This document shows positions 1 to 8,715 of a DNA stretch of 64,000 nt, in pieces (positions within the stretch are counted from its first letter, which is position 1; each line of letters starts with the position of its first letter). The stretch lies in contig JAAERN010000009.1 of the NCBI GenBank assembly GCA_024230295.1, forward strand, positions 1 through 64,000. The letters are read 5' to 3'. The notes beneath the pieces are model-generated. The model searched no databases. It saw nothing but the letters and a program-made list of their open reading frames with translations, and was not told the DNA's origin. The position numbers were made by a program, and so were the translations under genes. The stretch is from Planctomycetota bacterium. Its GTDB lineage: Bacteria > Planctomycetota > Phycisphaerae > Phycisphaerales > SM1A02.

Positions 1-115
1 CATGGCCTCTGATAAACCGTTTGCAAGCATGACAAGTTGGGTGCTCTTTTCTGATGTGCCGCCCCCAGCAACAGCACCTGTTCCCTCTCCGTCACCCGCA
101 ACACCAACACCATGA
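1..115 (+). CDS. C-terminal end of an unidentified protein (partial)
   Basis: An open frame enters from the left edge and stops at TGA 113-115. Its last 37 codons end in a proline/alanine/threonine-rich tail (PVPSPSPATPTP). The stop overlaps the ATG of the next gene as ATGA, so the two are probably translationally coupled. Too little is present to name a family; the ATG at position 2 may be internal. The tail looks like a disordered C-terminus. Confidence 0.5.
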   Translation, partial: MASDKPFASMTSWVLFSDVPPPATAPVPSPSPATPTP

Positions 116-540
116 GGTTGGCTCTTGACCGCCAGCCACAGTCCCGTGGGCGGCGCGTCCTGATGCCCATGATCATCCTGGTTGTTGCGGTGTGTATTGG
201 GTGGTGGTCGGGATGGATGCGTACCAATGAAAATCAGGGGCTTGCCGAAGGTATGCACGTCGCCGTGCAGCAAATATGCGAACACGATGCTGGGCCCATG
301 CCAATCGCGTGGGCACTCCCAATTCTTCGCGAAACGTTTGCAGACGCTGTTGGTGGTTGGTGTGAGCACGGGATCGATCTGGCATCCATCACGGTACTGG
401 TCAGCCAACCAGCAGCGGGCGAAGATTGGCGGGTCGTCACGGTGTCCGCAATGCCCGTGAGCTCTTTGGATCTTGAAGTCATCTTTGTGTCGGGAGAGAC
501 CCCGATGGTTCGGGCGGTCCGCATCAACACAGATCTGTGA
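112..540 (+). CDS. small single-pass membrane protein, unknown function
   Basis: 142 residues. A short basic N-terminus (residues 1-16) is followed by one strongly hydrophobic segment (about 17-36, MPMIILVVAVCIGW) and a roughly 105-residue soluble part that would lie outside the cytoplasm. It carries two or three cysteines and no catalytic motif I recognise. The ATG overlaps the stop of the upstream gene (ATGA), which supports this start and a shared transcript. I do not recognise the family. Confidence 0.6.
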   Translation: MRLALDRQPQSRGRRVLMPMIILVVAVCIGWWSGWMRTNENQGLAEGMHVAVQQICEHDAGPMPIAWALPILRETFADAVGGWCEHGIDLASITVLVSQPAAGEDWRVVTVSAMPVSSLDLEVIFVSGETPMVRAVRINTDL

Positions 541-628
541 TGGGACCACTGGTAGTCGGCCATGTGGGGGGACCTGATTGCCGTATACATGCCTCTTGAG
601 GTCACCTGTGGCCTGCTAACCTGCCCAT

Positions 629-1579
629 ATGGATGTCTGGATAAATGGCGATTTTGTGCCTGATGGCGATGCTCGTGTCTCCGTGTTTGATGCGGGGATT
701 CAGCACGGCATTGGCCTCTTTGAGACCATGGCTGTTCGTAATGATGCTGTCTTTCGTGTCGATCGACATATTGAACGGTTGATCAACTCAGCTCAGACGC
801 TCCATCTGACAGACCGTCTGCACTCGGAGCCGCTCGCCGAGGCGGTCCGGCATGCCGTGAAACACAATGGTCTTTCTGACGCGCGAATCCGGCTAACGGT
901 CACGGGTGGGGATCTCAACGCGCTTCGTAGTACCGGAACTGGACCCCAAGACCCGACGATCATCATCGTCGTACAGCCACCGACACCGTATCCCGACACC
1001 TTCTTTACAGAGGGTGTCGCCGCCATTTTGGCTCCGGGGCGGCTCAACCCATGGCAGGTGACCACTGGTCACAAAACCATCGACTATTGGCCCCGTATTT
1101 CTGCGCTTCAGACAGCAGCTTCACTGGGAGCTGGTGAAGCACTTTGGCTCACTCCAGAGGCTCGTGTCGCTTCTGGATCGGTTAGCAACCTCTTCTTGGT
1201 CTCTGATGGTGTTCTCATCACGCCACCGGCACGTGGAGGGCAGGCTCGGGGCGAAGTCATTCCACCTGTGAGGCCTGGCGTCACACGAGAAGCGGTACTT
1301 GAGGTTGCTGCTCGACTTGGAATTCAGTCTCGTGAGACAATGCCAACCATTGAAGATGTGTGTGCCGCCGATGAGTGCTTCTTGACCAACTCAAGTTGGC
1401 ACATTCTGCCAATGACCGGCCTTGGCCTCACGGTTCAGACGAGTGAAGACTCTGATGACGAACCTGAGCTGAGACACCACCCAATCGGCTCGGGAACCGT
1501 CGGCACGACCACTGCAGACTTGCGAGCGGCGTTGTTGGAGCTCATCCAGCGAGAAACTGCTGGAGCGATGTCGCCATGA
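629..1579 (+). CDS. class IV PLP-dependent aminotransferase / aminodeoxychorismate lyase-like
   Basis: 316 residues with the fold-type IV layout of branched-chain and D-amino acid transaminases and PabC. The N-terminal signature VFDAGIQHGIGLFETM and an arginine-rich RVDRHIERL segment are typical. The probable Schiff-base lysine is K149 in GHKTIDYW. The motif that normally reads E-G-S-x-S-N-x-F appears as ASGSVSNLF, so the glutamate that contacts the PLP ring nitrogen in this superfamily is Ser182. Substrate (branched-chain amino acid or aminodeoxychorismate) cannot be decided here. Its stop overlaps the next ATG (ATGA). Confidence 0.85.
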   Translation: MDVWINGDFVPDGDARVSVFDAGIQHGIGLFETMAVRNDAVFRVDRHIERLINSAQTLHLTDRLHSEPLAEAVRHAVKHNGLSDARIRLTVTGGDLNALRSTGTGPQDPTIIIVVQPPTPYPDTFFTEGVAAILAPGRLNPWQVTTGHKTIDYWPRISALQTAASLGAGEALWLTPEARVASGSVSNLFLVSDGVLITPPARGGQARGEVIPPVRPGVTREAVLEVAARLGIQSRETMPTIEDVCAADECFLTNSSWHILPMTGLGLTVQTSEDSDDEPELRHHPIGSGTVGTTTADLRAALLELIQRETAGAMSP

Positions 1580-1854
1580 CCGGCCCGGGTAAACCACCAG
1601 GCACCGGAATCCCAGGAGCGGGACGTGTCTTTCAGGTCATTCAATCCCAGCCCGGATCCGCATCGCGCATTGCGATGATCGTTTTTTTGCTCATTATCGC
1701 CTTGCCGTTGTTGCTGCTGGGCCTCATTGCTGCCGCCGTTTCGGTTGCTGTGTTCTTGGTGCTCTCTGGGTGGAACCGGCTCTTTGGCAAGAGGTCTCCT
1801 GACTGGGCCAAACATGATGCTGAGGGGCGGAAGGGTGTACGTGTCCGGCGATAG
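1576..1854 (+). CDS. small membrane protein, unknown function
   Basis: 92 residues with a long hydrophobic stretch at about 32-62 (IAMIVFLLIIALPLLLLGLI), which could be one long or two short membrane passes. A glycine/proline-rich N-terminus and a basic C-terminus flank it. The ATG lies inside the stop of the aminotransferase gene (ATGA), so it is probably co-translated. No family recognised. Confidence 0.6.
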   Translation: MTGPGKPPGTGIPGAGRVFQVIQSQPGSASRIAMIVFLLIIALPLLLLGLIAAAVSVAVFLVLSGWNRLFGKRSPDWAKHDAEGRKGVRVRR

Positions 1855-1946
1855 TCCGTGGGGCCACAAGTTCATCCACAAGTGATCACAACCCAATTGG
1901 CCGCAATAGCCAAGGCGCTGGCTTCGGTATCATCGCCCAAGCCCCT

Positions 1947-4900
1947 ATGACCGCACAAACACCCGACTCAACGCGATTCGTACATCTTCACCTGCACAGC
2001 GAGTACTCGCTACTCGACGGCCATAACCGGATCACTCGGCTGGTCAATCGAGTCGCCGAACTTGGCATGACGGCAGTTGCGCTGACCGATCATGGCAACT
2101 TGTATGGTGCTGCGGAATTTTATGGCGCTGCGCACAAAGCGGGGATCAAACCGATCCTCGGTATCGAAGCGTATGTCGCTCCAGAAGCTCGCACCATGCG
2201 GAGCCCTTCGAAATTGGGACCAGATGGTGGATTTCACCTCGTCTTGCTAGCTCGAACAAACGAAGGGTGGGGCAATCTTCTTCGGTTGAGCAGTGATGCG
2301 TTTCTCAATGGCTTCTATCGGAAGCCTCGAATGGATAAGGAAACGCTTGCTGCCAAATCAACTGGGCTCATTGCCATCAATGGACACCTTGGGTCGTCAC
2401 TGGCCTACCACTTGGTTCGGTTTGAGCAGACTGGTGATGTGAAGCACTGGGAAGCCGCCGTCAAGGACGCGAAGTGGCACGCGCGGGTGTTTGGAGCTGA
2501 TGAACACGGCGAACCGTCGTTCTTCGTCGAACTACAACGCGTTGGGGTTGAGGACCAAACAGCGATCAATCCCCATTTGATTCGCCTTGCGGAAGAGTTG
2601 AATCTCCCTTTGGTGTGTGACAACGATGCGCACTTTTTGACGGCAGAAGATCATCAATCACATGACACTTTGTGTTGTATTTCGATGGGCCGCACAAAGG
2701 ATGATCCATCGAGACTCACGTATCCAAACGATCTGTATGTCAAGTCGCCGGAAGAGATGGTTGGGGTCTTCCACGATCTTCCAGAAGCAATTGAGAACAC
2801 AAACCGAATCGCAGAGCGGTGCGAAACCTCGATTGACTTCGATGCCAACCACGCGCCTGTCGTCCGAGTTGTAGCTCCAGATTCAGTTCCCGGTTGGGAT
2901 GGCAAAGAAGACCTGACAGAATGGTTCACGGCATGGTGTTCGCACATTGAACTGCTTCCTTTTGACGAGGAAGGTGGTGAACAAGTCGATCGAGCTGCAT
3001 TGGAGGCGGAGTGTGATCGGGTACTGAGACTCATCACGGAAGCCGGACTCGTCTGGCGATATGGCGCCGATGGAATCACCGACGAAATCCGAACCCGGTG
3101 CGAGCGTGAGCTTCAAATACTCGCCGAAAAACAAATCAGCGCGTACTTTCTCATCTGCTGGGATTTCGTTAACTGGGCGCGGCAACGCGGTATTCCCGCC
3201 AGCGCCCGTGGAAGTGGCGTCGGAACCATGGTTGGCTATGTGCTTGGTCTATCCAATGCATGCCCCGTGAAGTATGGGCTGCTGTTTGAAAGGTTCACAG
3301 ATCCTGATAGGTCGGAATACCCCGACATCGATATTGATATCTGCCAAAACGGACGCGGAAGGGTAATCAAGTACGTCCGTGAGAAGTACGGACATGTCGC
3401 CCAGATCATCACGTTCGGCCGGCTCAAGGCGAAAGCCGCCATCAAGGATGTATCACGTGTCATGGGACTGGAGGCGACGGAGGGACAACGGCTCTCCAAC
3501 CTCGTTCCCGCCGAACTTAATATCACGATCGATGCAGCCATGGAGTCGTCTCCGGACTTCAAGAGCGAGTACGAAAAAAACCCATTGGCTCGCAGGGTTA
3601 TCGACGAGGCAAAAACACTGGAAGGACACGCGCGGCATGCTGGTGTTCACGCGGCTGGTGTTGTTGTTGCAACCCAGCCACTCGACACGATTGTGCCGTT
3701 ATGCCGAGTCAGTGGCAATGATGAGGCTGTCACCCAGTGGGATGGTCCAACTTGTGAGCGTGTTGGGCTTCTCAAGATGGACTTTCTTGGGCTGCGAACA
3801 CTCTCTACTTTGGAATTGGCTCGCGAGCTGATCCAAGTCACACTCGATGAAGATGAGATATGGAAGGCTGTTGGGCGCGCACCGGGCGATGGACCACACC
3901 CTTTGGATCTCGATCGGATCCCATGGGATGATCAGCGGGTTCTTGATGTTTTCCAACGGGGTGATACATCTGGTGTATTCCAGTTTGAATCCGCTGGGAT
4001 GCGGCAACTCCTCAGAGAGATGCAACCAGACAGACTTGAAGATCTCATCGCCGCGAACGCCCTGTACCGACCCGGCCCCATGGATCTCATCCCCGAGTAC
4101 AACGCCCGAAAGCACGGCCGAACCCCCGTGCCAAGCGTACACCCGATCGTTGATTCGTTTACGTCTGAAACATATGGCGTCATGGTGTATCAGGAACAGA
4201 TCATGCAGATCGTCCATGGGCTGGGCGACATTCCACTTCGGCAGGCTTACACACTCATCAAGGCGATCAGTAAAAAGAAAGTCGATGTCATTGACTCGGC
4301 CCGCGAAGGGTTTATCACAGGAGCCGGGGAGAAGGGGCTCTCAAAGGGGGAGGCCGAAGAGCTCTTTGAACTCATCCTCAAGTTTGCGGGCTATGGGTTC
4401 AACAAATCTCATTCAACCGGCTACGCAATCATTGCGTACCAGACCGCATGGCTTAAGACTTGGTTCCCCGTGCAGTACATGGCGTCTGTTTTGACGTTTG
4501 AGAGCGCCGCCAAAAAGACAGAAGACTGGGCGCCGTACCTTGAAGATTGCAGACACGTTCGGTTCTCTGATCACACCGATGATCGGAGTCATGAGGGGAT
4601 CGAGGTCAAAGGACCCGATATCAACCAAAGCCGCCGACGGTTCACTGTTGTTCACACCGAAGATGAACATCACACAAGTCTCAATGGTGCGATTCGATTT
4701 GGACTGGGTGGTATCAAGGGCGTTGGGCAAAACGCCGTTGAGTCAATCATTTCAGAGCGAGATAAACATGGGCCCTATGGATCCATTTGGGATCTCTGCG
4801 AGCGCGCTGCACCAGGCAGTGTGAATCGGGCAACCCTGGAGGCGCTCATCAAAGCTGGCGCGCTAGATTCACTCCATGGAATGCCGTCTCGCGCGGCCAT

Positions 4901-5789
4901 GGTGATCGAAGCAGAGTCGGCACTCCGGGCCGGACACGCCCTCGCCAAAGATGCGGCGTCTGGTCAGAGCCAATTGTGGGGGGGTGGTGATTCTGAATCG
5001 GTAGAAGAGGAAATCTCCGCAACGCTGCCAAAAACAACGCCTTGGATTGAACGAGAGGCATTGGGGTATGAACGGGAGCTTCTTGGGTTCCATGTGTCGG
5101 GTCATCCACTCGATGAACATGAAGCTGTGCTCCGTTCGTTCTGTACAAGCACAATTTCAAACATGGCCGATGTGCCTCTTGGTCGGCAAGTGCGAATCGG
5201 TGCCATGATCACATCGACCAGGGTGGTGACAATTCAACGGGGGCGCAATGCGGGCCAACGAATGGCGATGTTGTCACTACAAGATCGAGCAAGTTCAATT
5301 GATGCGGTCATGTTCTCGGATCACTTTGCTCGAGATGGAAACCTGATCATCACTGATGCTGTGGTTGTCGTTGAGGGCCACATGGACATCAACAAGCGAA
5401 GTGGTGGTCGGCAGTTCATTGTGGAACGGGTGATTACTCCAGAAGATGCACCACGGTGCTTGACTGATCGCATCGAGTTGCGGATGCCATGGATTGATGG
5501 TGAGTCCGACAAGGCCGCGAGGGAGCGGCTGCGAATGACGGCGGGGGTTATCAAACAAGCTGGTGGCGCCCGCATATCAAATGGGGGACACGCGGCCAAA
5601 GTTGTATTGCATCTGGATCTGCCCGATCAGATGGTCACACTGAAGAGCAATTTCCGCGTTGTTCCACATGATGAACTGGTCGGCCAACTCTCTGAAATGC
5701 TCGGGGGGCAGGATCAGGTTCGTCTTGTGGGGACCATTCCACACGCTACCGAGAAGCCGAACAGGCGACAGGGCGGTCGGCCTCAATAG
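1947..5789 (+). CDS. dnaE: DNA polymerase III subunit alpha
   Basis: 1280 residues, the replicative C-family polymerase. The PHP domain opens the protein (HLHLHSEYS at 13-21, LTDHGNLYGA near 47-56). The palm carries the metal-binding aspartates in PDIDIDIC (D460, D462) and KMDFLGL (D612), matching D401, D403 and D555 of E. coli DnaE. Fingers and tandem HhH regions follow. An OB-fold (about 1075-1160, LGRQVRIGAMITSTR) and a tail domain close it. It is slightly longer than E. coli DnaE (1160), mainly from insertions between PHP and palm. The gene stands alone between a small membrane gene and a convergent regulator gene. Confidence 0.97.
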   Translation: MTAQTPDSTRFVHLHLHSEYSLLDGHNRITRLVNRVAELGMTAVALTDHGNLYGAAEFYGAAHKAGIKPILGIEAYVAPEARTMRSPSKLGPDGGFHLVLLARTNEGWGNLLRLSSDAFLNGFYRKPRMDKETLAAKSTGLIAINGHLGSSLAYHLVRFEQTGDVKHWEAAVKDAKWHARVFGADEHGEPSFFVELQRVGVEDQTAINPHLIRLAEELNLPLVCDNDAHFLTAEDHQSHDTLCCISMGRTKDDPSRLTYPNDLYVKSPEEMVGVFHDLPEAIENTNRIAERCETSIDFDANHAPVVRVVAPDSVPGWDGKEDLTEWFTAWCSHIELLPFDEEGGEQVDRAALEAECDRVLRLITEAGLVWRYGADGITDEIRTRCERELQILAEKQISAYFLICWDFVNWARQRGIPASARGSGVGTMVGYVLGLSNACPVKYGLLFERFTDPDRSEYPDIDIDICQNGRGRVIKYVREKYGHVAQIITFGRLKAKAAIKDVSRVMGLEATEGQRLSNLVPAELNITIDAAMESSPDFKSEYEKNPLARRVIDEAKTLEGHARHAGVHAAGVVVATQPLDTIVPLCRVSGNDEAVTQWDGPTCERVGLLKMDFLGLRTLSTLELARELIQVTLDEDEIWKAVGRAPGDGPHPLDLDRIPWDDQRVLDVFQRGDTSGVFQFESAGMRQLLREMQPDRLEDLIAANALYRPGPMDLIPEYNARKHGRTPVPSVHPIVDSFTSETYGVMVYQEQIMQIVHGLGDIPLRQAYTLIKAISKKKVDVIDSAREGFITGAGEKGLSKGEAEELFELILKFAGYGFNKSHSTGYAIIAYQTAWLKTWFPVQYMASVLTFESAAKKTEDWAPYLEDCRHVRFSDHTDDRSHEGIEVKGPDINQSRRRFTVVHTEDEHHTSLNGAIRFGLGGIKGVGQNAVESIISERDKHGPYGSIWDLCERAAPGSVNRATLEALIKAGALDSLHGMPSRAAMVIEAESALRAGHALAKDAASGQSQLWGGGDSESVEEEISATLPKTTPWIEREALGYERELLGFHVSGHPLDEHEAVLRSFCTSTISNMADVPLGRQVRIGAMITSTRVVTIQRGRNAGQRMAMLSLQDRASSIDAVMFSDHFARDGNLIITDAVVVVEGHMDINKRSGGRQFIVERVITPEDAPRCLTDRIELRMPWIDGESDKAARERLRMTAGVIKQAGGARISNGGHAAKVVLHLDLPDQMVTLKSNFRVVPHDELVGQLSEMLGGQDQVRLVGTIPHATEKPNRRQGGRPQ

Positions 5790-5821
5790 AGCGATTGAAA
5801 ACTCTCATTTGGTCCGATCAA

Positions 5822-6925
5822 TCAAGCAGCGATGTCCCAATTATCTCCCGCTGGTTCATCTGGCCACTCGGGCTTCGATCGCTTGTGGATGCGAATGATC
5901 TTGGAGAGTTGTTCGGAGATGATCGTTCGAAGTACGTCCAGCAACGTGGCGTGTTTGACATCAAACCCTGTGGCGGCATCACGGAACAACACAAAGATAG
6001 CCAAGCACTCATCGCCACGGTGGCACGCGAATGACACGACCTGTGAGCCGTCCAATTGGGCGAGTGACCCACCGGCCTGCTCGGCGAACTCTGTGGTGTC
6101 GTCAAACCGCACAAGTTCGCGCTCTGTGGACATTGGTCGGCACAGAATGCCGCTGAGATCGTTCAGCATGGGAATGAGGTCTGATTCTTGCCATTGGTAG
6201 TTCACATACGCACCAACGCCATATTGATCTTCGCCTTCTTTGAGATACACAACCGCGTTTGTCGGTCCGATCTTTTGAAGGATGTACTCCAGCGATGTTC
6301 GGAGCATGTCTTCGACATCCAGCTCCTGAGAAACCAGCGCCTTGAACTCACTTGACATCGCAACATCACTCATCTGCTCACGCATCGTTCGATAGGCGGA
6401 CGCCAGATCGCTGCATAGCACGTCGACTTGTCCCGACATCTCATCACGAGCTTCGGACAATTGTCGGCATGTATCCGTCAATTCCTCGAGCTGCTCCTCT
6501 CGCGAGCGGTGAGCTTGAACACGATCTATGATCTGAGCGACGCGTTCGGGAAGCCGCTTTGTGTCCCCGGGCAAATTGATCCAATCGGAAGCCCCACTGC
6601 GAATCGCCTCAACCACCGACTCTGGCGTCGGGCGACCCCCATAGACAATTGCCCGAATACAGGGATGCGAGGCTTGAGTATCACGAATCAGCTGCATGTT
6701 CTCGGCGCCACTTGCTGTTGATGCAACAGCAAGGATGTCGATCGATCCGCCATCAAGAACCTCGTACGCGGTCTCCACAGATTCGTTGACACAGCACGAA
6801 TACCCTTGGGCTTCCAGGTTGGCGACCAAACGGTCACGATCACAACTGGCAGGGCCCACGATGAGGAAAGAGCCAAGGCCCGTGGCCTTGGTTGAGGTAG
6901 CAGTGGTGTATTCCAGTGGTTCCAT
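5822..6925 (-). CDS. pseudo-receiver, coiled-coil and GAF domain protein
   Basis: 367 residues from ATG 6925, chosen because GGAG sits 7-8 bases upstream; the track's longer ORF starts at TTG. Residues about 20-125 resemble a response-regulator receiver (FLIVGPAS..., GASDWINLP) but the phospho-acceptor position reads ILAVAST, with no aspartate, so phosphotransfer is unlikely. A coiled coil (about 135-185, EEQLEELTDTCRQLSEA) leads to a GAF-like sensory domain (about 190-345). There is no output domain (no HTH, GGDEF or kinase), so it may act through protein contacts. Convergent with dnaE. Confidence 0.75.
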   Translation of the reverse strand: MEPLEYTTATSTKATGLGSFLIVGPASCDRDRLVANLEAQGYSCCVNESVETAYEVLDGGSIDILAVASTASGAENMQLIRDTQASHPCIRAIVYGGRPTPESVVEAIRSGASDWINLPGDTKRLPERVAQIIDRVQAHRSREEQLEELTDTCRQLSEARDEMSGQVDVLCSDLASAYRTMREQMSDVAMSSEFKALVSQELDVEDMLRTSLEYILQKIGPTNAVVYLKEGEDQYGVGAYVNYQWQESDLIPMLNDLSGILCRPMSTERELVRFDDTTEFAEQAGGSLAQLDGSQVVSFACHRGDECLAIFVLFRDAATGFDVKHATLLDVLRTIISEQLSKIIRIHKRSKPEWPDEPAGDNWDIAA

Positions 6926-7165
6926 GATCAAACTCCGTGTGAGTCTTCGTAGTCATCCGAATACCGGGTCTCGTTTCCGGCCCATGAAAGCCATCGGGCC
7001 ATTTTGAGGGCTGTTTCACTACGACTCGCACGTTCCCAGCACATTTCATGCCACATCCGGAGTTGATCACGTCATCTCGATCACGCAGGGATAGTCTTGC
7101 GCAAGTTGCGACAAGGAGATACGAACCTGAAAGATTCCCGATTCCACTTGGGAAGTTCTGATGTC

Positions 7166-7834
7166 TTATCGGGCGTCAAAGAGACGAACGGCCTCTGGAG
7201 GACGTGGATACAGGGGCTCCAACTGATGGATTCCGACCGTTTGGCCACGTTCTGCGAAGGCTTGGGCCAACTTCAGGCATGCTGCCGGATTGGCGGGGAG
7301 ATCCCGAACCGGCAGTCCAGATGTATGGATTCCATCCCTGAACGTCTCTTGAATATGCAGGTCTCCGACCAGAATCTCGCAGCCATCAACCCGCTCGGCC
7401 AACGAGTGCGTGTCCACCAATCCAGGAGTTCCCATTGGCTCTCCAGAGGCGGAAATACAGGTACACCAAGCAGTCCCTCGCCGCTCGGACAACAACACGC
7501 CAACCGCTTTGTGTGGACTGGGGAGACTCGCAGCCACAACATGCGCCGTTGGAACTGCTGCAAGTTGGCATCCGGTCACGAATGCCAGTGTCTTTGCGGT
7601 CGCCATCGCCACCCTGAGTCCAGTAAAGCCACCTGGGCCGATGGATACGCCTACCAATGAGAGATCTTGGGGGACTGCAGACGCCTCCTTAAACAACCTT
7701 GCGATGGCTGTCATCAACTGATCGTCCACGCCAGAAGCTGATTCAAGTGCTTCTGTTCGTATAACACCGTCTGACCCTTGTACAGCCAATCCGCCGGTTC
7801 GCTGCGAACACTCCAGTGCCAGAGTGACACTCAT
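7166..7834 (-). CDS. tsaB: tRNA t6A37 synthesis protein TsaB
   Basis: 222 residues of the ASKHA-fold TsaB/YeaZ family, the partner that supports TsaD in making threonylcarbamoyl-adenosine at position 37 of ANN-decoding tRNAs. Diagnostic parts are ALECSQRTGGLAV at the N-terminus, the signature GVSIGPGGFTGLRVAMATAK (about 62-81) and the C-terminal LEPLYPRPPEAVR. The ATG overlaps the stop of the upstream metallophosphoesterase gene (ATGA), so it is the last gene of a coupled minus-strand set. The TsaC/Sua5 enzyme of the same pathway is at about 41.9 kb. Confidence 0.93.
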   Translation of the reverse strand: MSVTLALECSQRTGGLAVQGSDGVIRTEALESASGVDDQLMTAIARLFKEASAVPQDLSLVGVSIGPGGFTGLRVAMATAKTLAFVTGCQLAAVPTAHVVAASLPSPHKAVGVLLSERRGTAWCTCISASGEPMGTPGLVDTHSLAERVDGCEILVGDLHIQETFRDGIHTSGLPVRDLPANPAACLKLAQAFAERGQTVGIHQLEPLYPRPPEAVRLFDAR

Positions 7835-8715
7835 AAGAGTGGTTCACATGCCGGCAATACTTGAATTGGCCGAACCGATTCAAACAATGCGTCAGGGTCA
7901 ACTGTTGATCCAAGATTCATGATCAGGGCAGCGCCTGTGTCTGTATCGCTCGCCAATGCCATCACTTTTTCGGAGGCTCGCAAGACACCTTGTGGCACCT
8001 GAAGGTGTCCGATGATGAAGCACTTGACGCCCCATTTGGAAGCAAGCGCTTCGATTTGCTCGTCTGAGAATCGCCGACCCCATGTCATGAGATACGCGGA
8101 GCCATCCACCCCGCGGCGATCGTCGTCCAACAACTCTCGGTCCAGGATCCCGACGTCGAACCGATTCATCAGAACTGCATCTGGAAGCGAGTGACTGCAT
8201 TGAACACCGGAGGCTGTAGAAACAGCCAGTGGCATTGATCGAAGGAATCGATCGATAGCACCGCCGACCCGCTCCCAGTCTTCCCCAAATGTCAACGCAA
8301 CGCCATCTTCAAACAATTCCACACTGTTTCCGCCGCCCTTGGTCACCCCAACACCGGTCAACTGCGAGTTTTCGTGGTTACCCAGCAGTGGGTGAACTTG
8401 ACCAGGAAACTCTTGGATGAGCCGTGCCACACGAGCCAACATACGCCAACTCATATCGCATCCATGTACAAGACTTGGTCCGTGGATCAATTCCTGAAGA
8501 ACCACGTGGTGTCCTGGCTCATGAAGTGCCGCGGCTGTCACAATTCGGTGATAGTTCGGCAGGTGGTCATGAAGATCGCCGGAAATCAGAAGTGAACCTT
8601 GGTTGGGAAGCTTCACCCGACACCCTATTCGCCCTGGTGTATCCAGGAGTGTCTTGGATGCGTGTTGAAACATCGCCACGATTTCATCGGCATTTGTTGT
8701 GTTGAACGAATCCAC
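7831..8715 (-). CDS. calcineurin-like metallophosphoesterase
   Basis: 294 residues. The metal-binding motifs of the superfamily are in order: GDLHDH near residue 50, GNHEN near 118, a later histidine in QCSHSLPD, and IIGHLQVPQG near 235. The substrate is unknown; the layout is closer to Ser/Thr-phosphatase-like enzymes than to nucleases such as SbcD. The start is GTG at 8715-8713 in the overlap TAGTG with the stop of the methyltransferase gene, and the stop overlaps tsaB, so three genes form one coupled unit. Confidence 0.85.
   Translation of the reverse strand: MDSFNTTNADEIVAMFQHASKTLLDTPGRIGCRVKLPNQGSLLISGDLHDHLPNYHRIVTAAALHEPGHHVVLQELIHGPSLVHGCDMSWRMLARVARLIQEFPGQVHPLLGNHENSQLTGVGVTKGGGNSVELFEDGVALTFGEDWERVGGAIDRFLRSMPLAVSTASGVQCSHSLPDAVLMNRFDVGILDRELLDDDRRGVDGSAYLMTWGRRFSDEQIEALASKWGVKCFIIGHLQVPQGVLRASEKVMALASDTDTGAALIMNLGSTVDPDALFESVRPIQVLPACEPLL

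Noticed and set aside
1872-1880. TCATCCACA, 8 of 9 matches to a DnaA box, upstream of dnaE
   Set aside because: A single near match with no partner boxes and 32 kb from dnaA; expected by chance.
1435-1896. 153-residue minus-strand ORF over the aminotransferase end
   Set aside because: Overlaps two well-supported plus-strand genes and has low-complexity Q/R-rich composition.
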